Assembly: GCA_954871525.1 (NCBI GenBank)
Contig: OX940865.1
Span: forward strand, 9,500,606-9,564,605
DNA: 64,000 bases
DNA from: Parietaria judaica
Lineage: Eukaryota; Streptophyta; Magnoliopsida; Rosales; Urticaceae
Direction of reading: 5' to 3'
The position numbers were made by a program, and so were the translations under genes. Under the pieces are notes generated by a model. The model was not told the DNA's origin. It worked only from the letters and a program-made list of their open reading frames with translations, and did no database searches. Shown in pieces: positions 48,231 through 59,325 of the stretch (position 1 is the stretch's first letter; each line of letters begins with the position of its first letter).

Positions 48231-50973
48231 TTATTCACCGGCTTGGCCTCCATGCTCGGTCGGCTCCTCAGCGGCGGTCTCCTCGGCGACGGCGGGCTCG
48301 TTCAGGGTCAGCTCTTCGAGGGCGATCTCCTCGGTATCAGCAATGACGGGCAAGGTGGGCTCATCGACGGTGGTCTCCCCGGCCACAGGATCTTCAACAA
48401 CGGGCTCGATGGCGGGATCTTCGGAGGCGGACTCCTTGGCAGACGATTGCTCGGACCGAAGGCTCAGATCTATAAGAGGAACACCGGTCAGCTCGGCATC
48501 AGGAGATAGAGCCGGAGACCCTATCAGCGGTGCTGGAACCGCATCCAAGAGAGCTTGGTAGCGAGCAGCGTTGCCTTCTAGGACCTCCTTCTCGGCCTCA
48601 AAATCTTGGACGTTGCCATCACTGATGTCTTGGATTAGCTCGAGGTAACCTTCAGCCTGATCCAAGCAACTATTGTCGGCGGCCGTACCTTTGTACCACG
48701 CGATTAACGCGTCCCTTTCTTCCACCTTTCGGCGGTATCGGGCACGGACAACCTTCTTCTCGGCCTCACGGTCGGCAGATTGTTGCCGGGCTTCATCCAG
48801 CTCAGCAGCAAGGCGCTGCACGTCCTCCTTCAAGGCTAGAGCCTCCTCCTCCTTCTTCATGGCCAACTCCTCAGCCCGTCCTTTAGCCACGTCTGAAGCC
48901 AGCATCTGCCTGGCGGCCTCCTCGCTCGCGCTCTGAACCTCCCCGATCGTCCGGATAGCATTCGCTAGCTTCTCCCGGAGATCGACAACTGTATTCCCGA
49001 GCCCCTTGATCCTGGCATCACAGGCGGCGACCTTCTTACCCATGACGACGATCTGCTCCGACTTCGCCCGAATGCCATCCACTGCATCAACCAGCTCTCT
49101 CTCCTTCAGCGCAAGCTGCTCGGAAGCTTGCGTGCTCTCCCTAGCCTCATATAACTGATCCTTATAATCGAGGACCATGTCATTGATAGAGGCGACGAGC
49201 TACACGTCCAAAAACCAAAGTTAGAAAAAATCAAAGAATAAAGTAGAAACCTAAAAGACAATGATGCTTACCAGAGTTGTAGCCGCAGCCACGTCCTTGT
49301 ACGGCCTCTTCTCGGCAATACTCCTGGGGACCCGGCCGACCCCACCGTTTGTTATCTGCCGGAGAAGACCGGCCGCCACCTTAGGCGCCTTGTGGAGACC
49401 CTTGTCCCCCATCCAAGTGCACCCCGCCTTCCGGGAGACCATCTTCTCCCTCGCCTGCCCCTCGACGACCGGGGGAACCAACCCCGTCTCCCTCGCCTCA
49501 CCTCGGGAGGCCTCCTTCGGGCGCTTGCTCTCCCGAACAACCCCCTTGCCTTTCTCCAAGGCCCCCACACCTCCTTTCGGGACCACGTCCCTCTTCACCA
49601 CCTCCTTCGGGGCCGAATCCCCTTTCGCCTTCTTCCGGACCCCAGAATCCTCTCCTTCGCGCGGCCTCTTCGCGGCCGCCTCCGAGCCCGTCCTCGGGAG
49701 AACTTCGTCCTGAGAAGGACGAATCAAGCCCTTGGAAGGACGAGTAGGAGCAGAAGGAGGGACAACCTCCCTCTCTGAAGGCTTTGCCAAAAGCGTAGCC
49801 TCCGGAGTGCTGTCCCCGTCGTCGGAAAAGTCGACGACATCCTTCTTCTTGGTCGCCCCGGGGGCGACCTCAGCAAAAGACTCCCGAGCATGAGTCTCCT
49901 CGTTCCTCCTACTCGTCTCCTGACGAGTAGCCTTAGCCGGCACAGACGCGCCAGATCCCCTCTCCTCAACCCGCCTGCTCGTCTCCTGACGAGCAGCTCC
50001 AGCCGAGGCCGAACCTCCGGTCTGACCCTCCTGTCTCCGCCTCTGGCGAAGACTCTGACCCTTGGGCCTTGCGCGTCCATATCCTCTGCACGTCAAAAAT
50101 CCATACTTAGAAAATAAATGAAAACGATACGAAACAAAACCAAACCACAGGTTTAGAAATCGTACCCGGAAATTCTTCTTCGTCCGGCTCGCACCAAAGC
50201 CCAGTAGCCTCGAACCTCTCCTTCGTAAAGTTCGACCACAGCTCCGGGCCAAAAGGAAAAAGCCTCTTCTTCAAAGCTTTCCATTCCTCCGTAATTGGAC
50301 GAGACTTAGGCTTCTCAGGATCCTCGACTGCACTAGGAAAGAAAAATTAGCAAACATACAAGAATAGCCGGATAAAAAAAAAACAAGAAAAAACCCAACC
50401 CGTAACCTCACCTATCTCGTGGACCCATTCGTTCCTATAGCTCGGCCAAGAACCAAGAGTTTCCTGACCGGCCATGAAGAAGAAATACTTGTGGGTCCAA
50501 GCACTCTCCTTCTTGGGAAGACCGGTTATAATCTCCCCTTCCTTGACGGATAGGAAAAACCTACCCTTAGCCTGACCATTGGCCTTGATGACCATGCCCG
50601 TCAACAGGTCCCATATTGTAAGTGAATACAAACACTCATGGGACCGGACAAGCAAAGCCATCAAGATCCGGATAGAATTCGGACTGAGATGCCCAATAGA
50701 AACCCCTAGGTAACTAAGATACCTTAGAATGAGCTCAGGAATAGGAAATCTAAGCCCCCCGGACTCAAAAAACCTCTGGTACACACAGATCTAGCCGTCC
50801 GAGTTCTGCTCATCGGCATGTTCATCCGGACCCGGCAACCTAAGCTCTATCGATTGGGGAATCTTATATTCTACCCGTATCCTAACTAGATCTTTAGGCG
50901 TCAAAATCGACTTAGGAGAATCTGTAGTCAGAAACTCCGTCTGCCATTTTGAGACCGTCTTCTTAGGACCCAT
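48231..50973 (-). pseudogene. Antisense four-exon accessory gene of the Gypsy element (Transposase_28 / coiled-coil protein)
   Basis: On the strand opposite gag-pol. Exons 50973-50412, 50327-50166, 50083-49272 and 49199-48231 join in frame with GT-AG borders and give 834 codons, broken only by TAG at codon 61 (50793-50791), where family members have Trp. Exon 1 matches the plant putative gypsy-type transposon domain (PF04195): VEYKIPQSIELRLPGPDEHA, SGGLRFPIPELILRYLSYLG, and LSPNSIRILMALLVRSHEC. Exon 3 is charged and low-complexity with likely nuclear signals (KRPREGEDSGVRKKAK). Exon 4 is one long predicted coiled coil ending in an acidic tail (EEIALEELTLNEPAVAEETA). Tat elements are known to carry such antisense ORFs (for example gene 23 of Grande); their function is unknown. 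A TATA box lies upstream at 51261-51272. Confidence 0.82.
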
Positions 50974-51734
50974 TCTATCTAAAATATCCTAGAAAAAACC
51001 GAAAGGAACCTAGACGAGCACAAAAACCCAAAAACTAGAAAGTACAAAGATTCAAGAAAAAAAAACGATATCTAGAAGCCTAGAAATCTTCAAACAGACT
51101 CGCAGAAGAAAGATCCAAGAAAAAATAAGGAACCTGGACCTCTAAAGCACGAAGAAAACCTGATGATACCTTCGACAATGGCGGACGCAGAGCTTCTCTC
51201 TCTAAAAATTCAAAGTTTTTCTCTCTCTAAAATTCGAAAATGATATTCGAATGCCACACAGAGTATTTATAGAGGAAAAAGAAAAGAGGTTACCTTCGAA
51301 AGACGTGCGACGGGCTGAAGCTGAAGAGACGTGCCCATTTAATGCGAATCACTCGAGTATTTATACTAAAAAATTGTCGTTGGTCCTACGGTTAGGGTTT
51401 CCTCAAAAATCGCAACAAACCTCATCCTACGGTTGAGATCAGCGAGCTATCCGGTGACACGTCAGCACGACAGCTGTGTCAGGAGAATGTGAAGAGTTTA
51501 TTCTCTTCGAACTCCGTAAAATGAGACACGTGTTGTAACTGTTCCCGCCCAAAATTCAAAGCGACGGTTACAGCTTCAAGACCCTATCCGTCCATCTTAT
51601 CTCGAAATTATCCAAAATTCTGCCCGGATTATGCAGATTTGCGGCAAAAGTCACAAATTTAATTAATCCTATCCAGCACGAATTTTACATGATTTCATCG
51701 AGTAAATACTATAAAATTTACTTCGTATTTTTTA
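50974..51734. other. Promoter and leader region of the antisense gene
   Basis: Between the antisense ATG and the Gypsy polypurine tract. Contains CT/GA-rich leader-like sequence (51190-51235, ctctctctaaaaatt), the TATA box, and no plus-strand coding potential. Confidence 0.5.
51261..51272 (-). promoter_or_regulatory. TATA box for the antisense Gypsy gene
   Basis: The minus strand reads ctataaatactc, about 290 bases upstream of the antisense ATG at 50973. It is a canonical plant TATA box that the plus-strand element has no use for. Confidence 0.6.
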
Positions 51735-51749
51735 TAGTAAGGGGCTAAC
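51735..51749 (+). other. Gypsy polypurine tract
   Basis: agtaaggggctaac immediately precedes the 3' LTR start (tgttgatg at 51750); purine-rich, as expected for plus-strand priming. Confidence 0.6.
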
Positions 51750-52071
51750 TGTTGATGTACAAATTCGTCATTATTTAATATGACATAAAGTGCTAAGGTT
51801 GTGAATTAATTAAATTTACAAACCATGATAAAAGGCCTTAAAGAAATAAACTGGTATTTGTAAAAGCCCATTTGAGAAGCCCAATGAGATTCTCAATCAG
51901 ACCAAGAACCTACGGATATGGGCTACTCGGCCCAACGAGTTCTAAAGCCCAAATCCATTCGATAGCAGCCCAGAAAGACGAGGGTAGAGTCGTCATATTC
52001 TCTACCCGGCATCCCATTTCAAACTCAGACGGAAGACCAGGAGCACGGAGTCAAGCCTCCAACGGGCATAA
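51750..52071 (+). repeat. Gypsy 3' LTR, first part
   Basis: Matches 40515-40836 with a handful of substitutions. The Copia derivative inserted at gggcataattc; 52067-52071 is the left copy of its TSD, cataa. Confidence 0.95.
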
Positions 52072-54814
52072 TGTTGGAAATCACGTCTATGATTCCGTAT
52101 AATTATCACGATTTATACGTCCGAACCGTCAGGGTAACATTTAAAAATTATTTTAAAGCGGAAAACTTGTTATCCAAACAACGGTCCGAATATCGGATAA
52201 TAACCATATTCCAAGATCTGATAAATATTATGTAATTTAATATTCATAACTCATTATTAATAAACTAGTCATAATAGGAAATAAATAGAAAGCAGTAAAT
52301 GTTTGCATTTATTAACCCAATACATAAGGCCGTACCTCGTCTGGCGATTTCGGCTGCGCACTCTGAGTCGGGCAGGGCTCCGCCGTTGCTGAGGGAATCT
52401 CCCGTGATCTTCCGGGATATTCTCCTGGAATCCTCGTACCGAAGCGTGGGCTTCGCCGGCAGGACTCCGTCGCAAAACTTTAACTGATGGTTCTTTTTAA
52501 GCTTCCGGAGAAATAGTCTCCTAAGCCGAACCAAAAGAAGAGATCAGAGAGAAAATTCGCAGACCCTGAAGGAGAGGGAGAGTTCGAATTTTTCTCTGGG
52601 GAAAGGTGTGAAAAATGTGTAGAATGAGCTCCCTATTTATAGGCTCAAGACTGTAACCGATTTGGAGATATTCCCTCCCTAAATTCGAATTTCATTAATT
52701 AAATATAATTAATTATCTCAATCCAATGGTCCAGATTTAATCTCATCTAAATCCAATGGATATAATTAATTAGGGATTTAATTAAATAAGAAAGATTTAG
52801 ATAAATCAAAAATCCAATCTAATCTTCTTATATCATAAAATTCGAATTATATTATATATATATATATATATATATAATTCGAATTCTTATTATCTCAATC
52901 CAACGGTTGAGATGATTCCTTAACCGATCTAATGGATCAAATAAGTTTAGGATAAATTAATTTATTAAAACAATTTTTCGAATTTATCCATATTCATAAT
53001 TCGAATATATATACATATATATATATAATTAATCAATTCTTAATCCGACGGTATAGATTAAATCTTAGACCGATCCAACGGATATAATTGATTAATCAAT
53101 TTCGAAAAATAAAACTTGGTCACCAAGTTATTAATTTCGAATTCATCAATATCCTAATCCAACGGTTGATACTAAATCATAACCGATCCAATGGATAATA
53201 TTGATTTTAGGGATTTGCCAAAATACCAAAACATTTAGTACTTATGCCGCAAATATGGAAATACTAAATCAAGCCATTCGAATTTACCTAGGGTTTTATA
53301 CAACAAACCCTAATTCGAATTTACACATATTAATATATATATATAAATATATATATTCATTTATTAATATAAATCCATTAATTATTAATTAATTATTAAT
53401 AAGATATTAATAATTAAATCCAAATAATTAAATTATATTAATAAATCCTGATCTCAATATCACACATAAAAATTTCATGGTGCCACACCATCATTTAAAT
53501 TCGTGACATGTGATTTAATTTCAAAGTTTATCGAACCGATCATAAACTTAGAAAATCCATAAATCACAAACCGTAAGTCGAAATGACTTGGTTCAAAAAG
53601 CAAAGTTGCTTAGAATTTAATTTCTAACAACATGGTGCTGATAGAAAATCTAAATTCTAACTTTCTTTTTATTCAGTTAATTTCGTGTACCAAAATATGA
53701 TACTTTTGCCACGCCTACGATAAAACTATCTGATGTCTGACACAGACCTTTCAGTTTTATAAGTCAAGCCAAATGATTAAACATTATCCAGAATGTATTT
53801 TAATCACGTACGCATCATCCGTTACGGAGCTATCCTGGGGACCATGGACCCGTATCACTTAAGCTCCAACGAACTGCTAGTTGTTCGTCAAACCTCGAAG
53901 TGATTCCACTATAGACCCGAGGCTGCACTCTTTAGTGATACGGTATATATTATTCCCTTTATAATAGCAGGGTGTCCATTGATACAATCAAATTCGGGTT
54001 ATTGATCTTTCACTTGATGATTCATAAATGAGCAGGCGGTTTTTACCGTTATGCCCCTCATTGTATTTACTTCCTTGACTCAGTCAGCAATATCATGAGT
54101 AACCCACTTATGGTTTCGATTCATAAGTTGCGCATGGGTACCTCTCATTTCTCACCATCGACAATCAAGGGAATCATCATCACTCTAAGGAGAGTTGTGT
54201 GATGCCCATGTCTATGACCAAGCTACCCTTACTGCTGACTCTCATGTTCCCAAAATAATAGTGTTGGGAACAGCTGTAATATTTCGTGTTCTTTAACGGT
54301 TAAATCAAAGAACAATCAAGTCAGCAGCTTGGACTCAAGATCACTCAGGACTTAGATCGAATATTCATTTGATCATCTACTAGTGACTCAACTCCAAGTT
54401 ATCAGTGACGGTCTTATATGATGACTTCCGGAGTTTAAGTCAGGTCCAGTCCAGTATGAAGACACTTCATACTTAATGCACTTCTAGTGAGTGTGACACA
54501 CACAAAATCCAGAATAGGATTATCACTTAGTCACATTAATGACCTTATACGATTAATGGGCTCCCACCCAGTTGATCAGGTCACGGACATTTTAAGTTCA
54601 TTTATTATGATTATTAATTCTTCCTCACATTGACTCTGTTGTGATAATAATAACATAATTGCATCCTTTATGAACTAAGGAATCAAACATTCTATTTTAC
54701 TCTACCAGAAACTATAATAAGATTATCATAATAAGCATCATCTTTATTCAACGACTTGTCATAATCTTTTACAAAGGGATAAAATATCTTGTTTAAGGAC
54801 ACACATGTCCAACA
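52072..54814 (-). repeat. Copia-2 3' LTR, 2743 bp
   Basis: Ends tgttgg...ccaaca. Reverse-strand TATA box ctataaatag (plus strand 52633-52642), followed downstream by the GC-richer leader part (52620-52330). Unusually long for a Copia LTR. Confidence 0.95.
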
Positions 54815-54829
54815 ATCTCCCACTTGTAC

Positions 54830-56555
54830 TTAAAGAAGATGACCCATGTCTTTCAGACCCATATTCTCCAGATGCCTCCTGAATATTTTCTCTGGCAACG
54901 TCTTGGTGAATGGATCAGCCAGATTGTCTTCCGAGGCTATTTTCACAACCCTTACGTCGCCACGACGCACTATCTCTCTTATGAGATGGTATTTGCGTTC
55001 TATATGTTTTGCCTTGTTATGGTCTCTGGGCTCTTTAGAATTTGCCACCGCACCACTGTTGTCACAGTATAGTGTTTGGGGCCCATCTACATCTGGAACA
55101 ACTCCCAGTTCTACGTAGAAATTCTTGAGCCAAACTGATTCTTTGGCTGCCTCACAAGCTTCCACGTATTCAGCTTCCATGGTGGAATCTGCGATACAGG
55201 ATTGCTTTATGCTTCTCACGAATATCGCTCCACCAGCAAGGGTGTACACTGCTCCTGACGTCGATTTTCTCGCGTCTCTATCAGACATAAAGTCTGAATC
55301 AGTGTATCCTAGTGGATTCAGTTCTGATCCTGAAAACACTAACATATAGTTTCTCGTTCTCCGAAGATACTTGAGAATGTTCTTCACTGTTGTCCAGTGA
55401 GCCATGCCAGGGTTGGATTGATATCTGCTAACAATTCCCACAGCGTAACAGATGTCTGGCCTAGTACACTGCATAGCGTACATCAGACTTCCCACTGCTG
55501 AAGCATAGGGTATTCTCCTCATCACGTCTTGCTCTTCCGGAGAAGTTGGGCATTGTTTCCTACTAAGGAACACTCCATGTCTGGTTGGTAAATTACCTCC
55601 CTTGGAGTTTGCCATTGCAAAACGTTCAAGCACCTTATCAATGTAAGTTGCTTGCGATAAGGCTAGAAGCCTGTTGTTGCGATCCCTGAATACACGGATC
55701 CCAAGAACATAGCTGGCTTCTCCCATGTTCTTTATTTGGAATTGCGTAGACAGCCACGCTTTTACGTCCGATAGCTTCTTCACACTGTTTCCAATGAGAA
55801 GAATATCGTCGACGTACAGAACAAGAAAAATTTCCACGGTTTCGTCATTGAGTTTATAAATGCAGGCCTCAGTGACATTTTGAATGAATCCATAGGTTTT
55901 GATGGTTTCATCAAACCTCAGATTCCAGGATCTGGAAGCTTGCTTTAATCCATAAATGGATTTAAGTAATCTACAAACTTTCCCTTCTTGACCCTGTTGC
56001 ACGAACCCTTCTGGTTGGTCCATATAGATGTTTTCGTCAATGTACCAGTTCAGGAATGCGGTTTTGACGTCCATCTGCCATATCTCATAATTGAGACTAC
56101 AGGCTATGGCCATGAGAATCCGGATGGACTTGAACTTAGCGACTGGAGCGAAGGTTTCATCGAAATCAATACCTTCCCTCTGGGTAAAACCCTTTGCCAC
56201 TAGTCTAGCCTTGAAGGTTTCAACCTTCCCGTCCACTCCTCTCTTTCGCTTGTATACCCACTTACAGCCAATGGTTTTGAAACCATCCGGTAAGTCTACA
56301 AGTTCCCAGATTTCATTAGAATCCATAGATTCTATTTCTTGGTTCATGGCTTCCTGCCATTCTCCCTTATCAGGATCCTCCATAGCTTGTTTGTAGCCTA
56401 TGGGATCTTCAACACTAGTGTCTTTGACAGCTAGGTGAAATTCCAACTGGGTGTGCTCGTAGCGCTCAACAGGTCTTTTGAACCTCCCACTACGTCTGAG
56501 TACCCCTTGGTTCTGAATTGGGACCGTGGTTTCGGCACTCTCTTTTGATAACAGA
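54830..56555 (-). CDS. Copia-2 reverse transcriptase and RNase H (pol C-terminal half)
   Basis: Open from an upstream junction near 56555 (IQNQGVLRRSGRFKRPVERY), with the first ATG at 56446, to the stop at 54830, a single uninterrupted frame of 538 codons after the ATG. Blocks: CKWVYKRKRGVDGKVETFKA, DETFAPVAKFKSIRILMAIA, IWQMDVKTAFLN, KSIYGLKQASRSWNLRFDET, the active site FLVLYVDDILLIGN, and the RNase H blocks GYTDSDFMSDRDARKSTSGA, STMEAEYVEACEAAKE and HNKAKHIERKYHLIREIV. This is the Tnt1-like Copia type. The frame lacks gag, protease and integrase, which should lie upstream in the same polyprotein, so it may not be translated as such. It stops 15 bases before the 3' LTR; the polypurine tract is aagtgggagat. 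Confidence 0.9.
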
Positions 56556-56880
56556 CACTGTTATCATATATTTGTGACTATGTCACAAGATCCTAATTGT
56601 GAATGGTATTCTCTAATATCATTCTTTAATCATCATGATTAAAATGATATTTGATTTAAAAAAAATCAATTAGAGTAATTAAAGACTATAGATGGAACAA
56701 AACAATTGTCACTTATATTTATTTGGATATTGTGAAAAACAAACTTTTCATTAACTAAGAATCATTTTGTGCAATCAATATCCAAAATAAATCGAGGTTT
56801 TAACAATGCAAAGATAATGATAACAATAAACTTAAATCTAGAAACTTAAAGCATGCTTCTTTCTTCGAGACACTCGAGTA
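56556..56880. other. Junction between captured gene and Copia pol
   Basis: AT-rich, non-coding. Contains a short hairpin at 56547-56570 (tgataacagacactgttatca), at or near the point where Copia pol sequence begins. Confidence 0.5.
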
Positions 56881-57685
56881 CTAGCCACTTTTGTTTCCTG
56901 CTGAATTTTCATCAACAGAGCTCCCGCTGTATCCTGAAAAGAAAATGAACAAGCATTAGTATTTTAATCTATGGATCTGAGATTTAAATCTCTCCAATAA
57001 AAACTAATTTTACGGGGTTGACAGAAGAGTCATTACCTCTCCAAGCCCGCAGATGTTCTCGACACATGGTGTGTCCTTTAGCTCTTGGTTTGAGCCAGCA
57101 TTCAATGCATAAAGCTCCTTCTCCGTTTTTCTTTTTAGCAGAAGCAACTTCTGTCAAAAAAAAACGTTTGCAATGTTTAGAATTTTAATCTATGGATCTG
57201 AGATGTAAATCTCTCCAATAAAAAACTAATTTCATTTTGAATTCAGAACAGGTTTTACCCTTTTGTGAACTCATGTGCAGTCTGCATCGTAGCTGACCTC
57301 GCACTCTTTTTCTTGTTCCACATTGGAAGCACATTGCAGATAAACCAACTTTTCTTTCTTTTCTACCCGGTTCAGCTTTCGATTCAACTTTTCGTTTGTT
57401 ATCCTTTGCCATTGCTTGAGTGACAAGATCTGTTACTTTGTTCACCTTTTTCATTAGTCTCTCAATTTCACCCATCGAGGCTTTGAGTACCGAATCTTTG
57501 AAGGATTGGCTTTTGTTTGGATACTGGTCTAATAAGAAACTGAGTAACTCATACTCATTATCAAACTTAAACCAAGCACTGCCTTCTTCAAAGATTGGCA
57601 GCTCAAACTCAGATGGAGGATCAGAGTTGACCGAATCTCTTTCGTCATCCGTGACATTAATAGCTTTAGACATTTTAACTGGCAT
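56881..57685 (-). CDS. Three-exon gene for a 197-aa protein with two C-X2-C-X11-C-X2-H motifs, inside Copia-2
   Basis: Not recognised as any known family. Exons 57685-57259, 57150-57037 and 56933-56881 have GT-AG borders, all introns in phase 1, giving 197 aa. ATG 57685 (MPVKMSKAINVTDDERDSVN). The N-terminal 110 residues are acidic then basic, with a likely helix (ASMGEIERLMKKVNKVTDLV) and a KRK-rich stretch (KDNKRKVESK, GRKERK) that could be a nuclear signal. Then come two copies of C-X2-C-X11-C-X2-H: C119-C122-C134-H137 in exon 1 and C157-C160-C172-H175 in exon 2, each within a basic loop. Exon 3 gives a Ser/Gly-rich tail. Introns 1 and 2 share about 50 near-identical bases, so an exon was duplicated in tandem. 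It lies where gag-integrase should be, in the same direction as the element. Probably a captured host gene; function unknown. Confidence 0.7.
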
Positions 57686-57839
57686 TGAAAAAAACTTATT
57701 AAACTTTATTATAGGTAGAATGTTTTTAGAAAAATATTTTATTTGAAATAGTTACATGATGCAAACATGTTCTGGGTAAAACGTTAAATAAACCCTTTAA
57801 CTATTTCGTGATAATTTAACCGAGTGTACACGTCGTTGC

Positions 57840-58200
57840 CGTCCTTAGTGGCATGGTCACTCTAGGGTGACTCGCGGTGTCAACCGTGTAGTTTGGTTAA
57901 ACTAAGTTTTAGTCATAAACTTAATTAATATTCATAACAAGAACAACCCAGTTCTCTATGATTATTAACTATCACCATAGACGGTCAGGAAGCACCAGCT
58001 TCCGTGCAAGCTTAACCCATTATTTTTGGTTCTCGGGATCCTCTTGGAAACGTCGTCCTTAGGAATGGTCACACTAGGGTGACTCGCGGTCCATTTCCAA
58101 GATTCCTCCGTCCCCATATTCTTTTGGAACTATCACGTTGTCAAACCTGCCACAAGCACACCTTCCCTTAGGGAATGGACACACTAGGGTGACTCGAGGC
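57840..58200 (-). repeat. Dispersed 35-40 bp motif, three copies
   Basis: The plus-strand words ccttagg.atggtcacactagg plus gtgactcgcgg recur at 57843-57877, 58056-58090 and 58161-58200, each ending in the nearly invariant actagggtgactcg. Spacing is irregular (about 210 and 110 bases). Confidence 0.75.
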
Positions 58201-58860
58201 GGTGTGGTCAGCAGACCTTGTGTTAGTAATAATGGAGACCTTTAATGTATTCTATACTTGCCATTGTTTTTAGGAGATAACGTTTTTTATTTCTTATACT
58301 AAGTTATAAAAACTTAATATATAAACTATTAATGACACATTAATGGTTTATTTCGGATTTATTTATTACGTCATGTAATAAAATAATCACCTTTTTTATT
58401 GTGTTTATTATTTTGTCGGTAGTGATAGATCAATTCGTACGCTCTCCAGGTTGATGGGAGGGGTCCTAACCGGTCACCCAGAAGTGGATGGTGAACCGGC
58501 CCCACTTTTGATTCCCTCTTCCTTAGGCAAGATTGTACGATTGAAATTTTTCCGACTCATAATAAACACATTTACATTTACTCTTTATTATTTATATCTA
58601 TCCTAAATATGACATATTAATAATGTTCCAAACATAGACACTATGTTTAAGGGTTATGAAAATAGGTTATAATAAATTATATCTATGATGAACATAATTA
58701 ATTATTTCTAGGGATCTGGGTCGGAATAAATTCCGACCCATAATTAAAAATTATGTGCGTGGGCCCTCCGGGCCTAAGCCCGGGCCCACATCCCTAGGAT
58801 AGGCCACGCCCAACCAGCCGAGGAGGGCTAGGGCAGCCCCCACCTCGCACTGGGCCAGCA

Positions 58861-58998
58861 GGCCCATCCCGCTGCCAAGCAGCGTGGGCTGCTGCCAGGG
58901 CGCGAGCCCCATTCCGCTGCCAGGCAGCGTGGGCCGCACCCAGGGCGCGAGGCCCATTACGCTGCCAGGCAGCGCGGGCCACACCCAGGGCGTGAGGC
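58861..58998. repeat. GC-rich 45-bp tandem repeat, three units
   Basis: Units beginning gcccatcccgctgcca, gccccattccgctgcca and ggcccattacgctgcca, each followed by ggcagcg.gggc and cccagggcg, period about 45 bases. It is the most GC-rich part of the window and contrasts with the AT-rich LTRs. Confidence 0.85.
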
Positions 58999-59310
58999 CC
59001 AGGCGCTGCGCGCCAGGGCAACCCGCAAGGGTCTCGCCCTGGCGTGGGCTTCGCTACGGGCCTGGCCCGTGGCGATTAGGGTTCTGACCCTGGGGCTGAC
59101 GCGGCAGCCTCTGGTCGGCCCTTGCCACGGGCTGGGCTGCTCCTAGCAGCCCGGCCTTTTTACCGGTCCGATTTTTTCGGGTCGGGAATTAATTAAATTA
59201 ATATTAAAATATCTAGAAATAAATTTCAATTTTAATTATTAATTTATTCATCAAATAATTTGTTCTTTAAACCCATTATTAAATTACGTAATTATTTATC
59301 CTTGAACCAT

Positions 59311-59325
59311 GGCTCTGATACCAAT
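59311..59325 (-). other. Copia-2 primer-binding site
   Basis: The minus strand reads attggtatcagagcc directly after the 5' LTR; TGGTATCAGAGC is the classical Copia site for initiator tRNA-Met. Confidence 0.9.

Larger units (their letters stand above)
57686..59310. other. Copia-2 leader / captured non-coding region
   Basis: Between the PBS and the three-exon gene. Holds two repeat arrays (57840-58200 and 58861-58998), AT-rich stretches, and a GC-rich block at 58755-59160. No gag-like open frame. Confidence 0.6.

Noticed and set aside
49261..49778. Pro/Leu-rich plus-strand open frames opposite the antisense Gypsy gene
   Set aside because: Shadow frames of the GC-rich exon 3; the minus-strand reading has family motifs and working splice phases.
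52265..52534. Open frames in the Copia-2 LTRs (also 59523-59741 and the solo LTR near 17580-17800)
   Set aside because: They repeat in every LTR copy, lie downstream of the LTR TATA box in the leader, and show no protein family.
58751..59087. Ala/Gly/Pro-rich open frames in the GC-rich Copia-2 leader
   Set aside because: Translations of the 45-bp tandem repeat, open on both strands, with no family signal.
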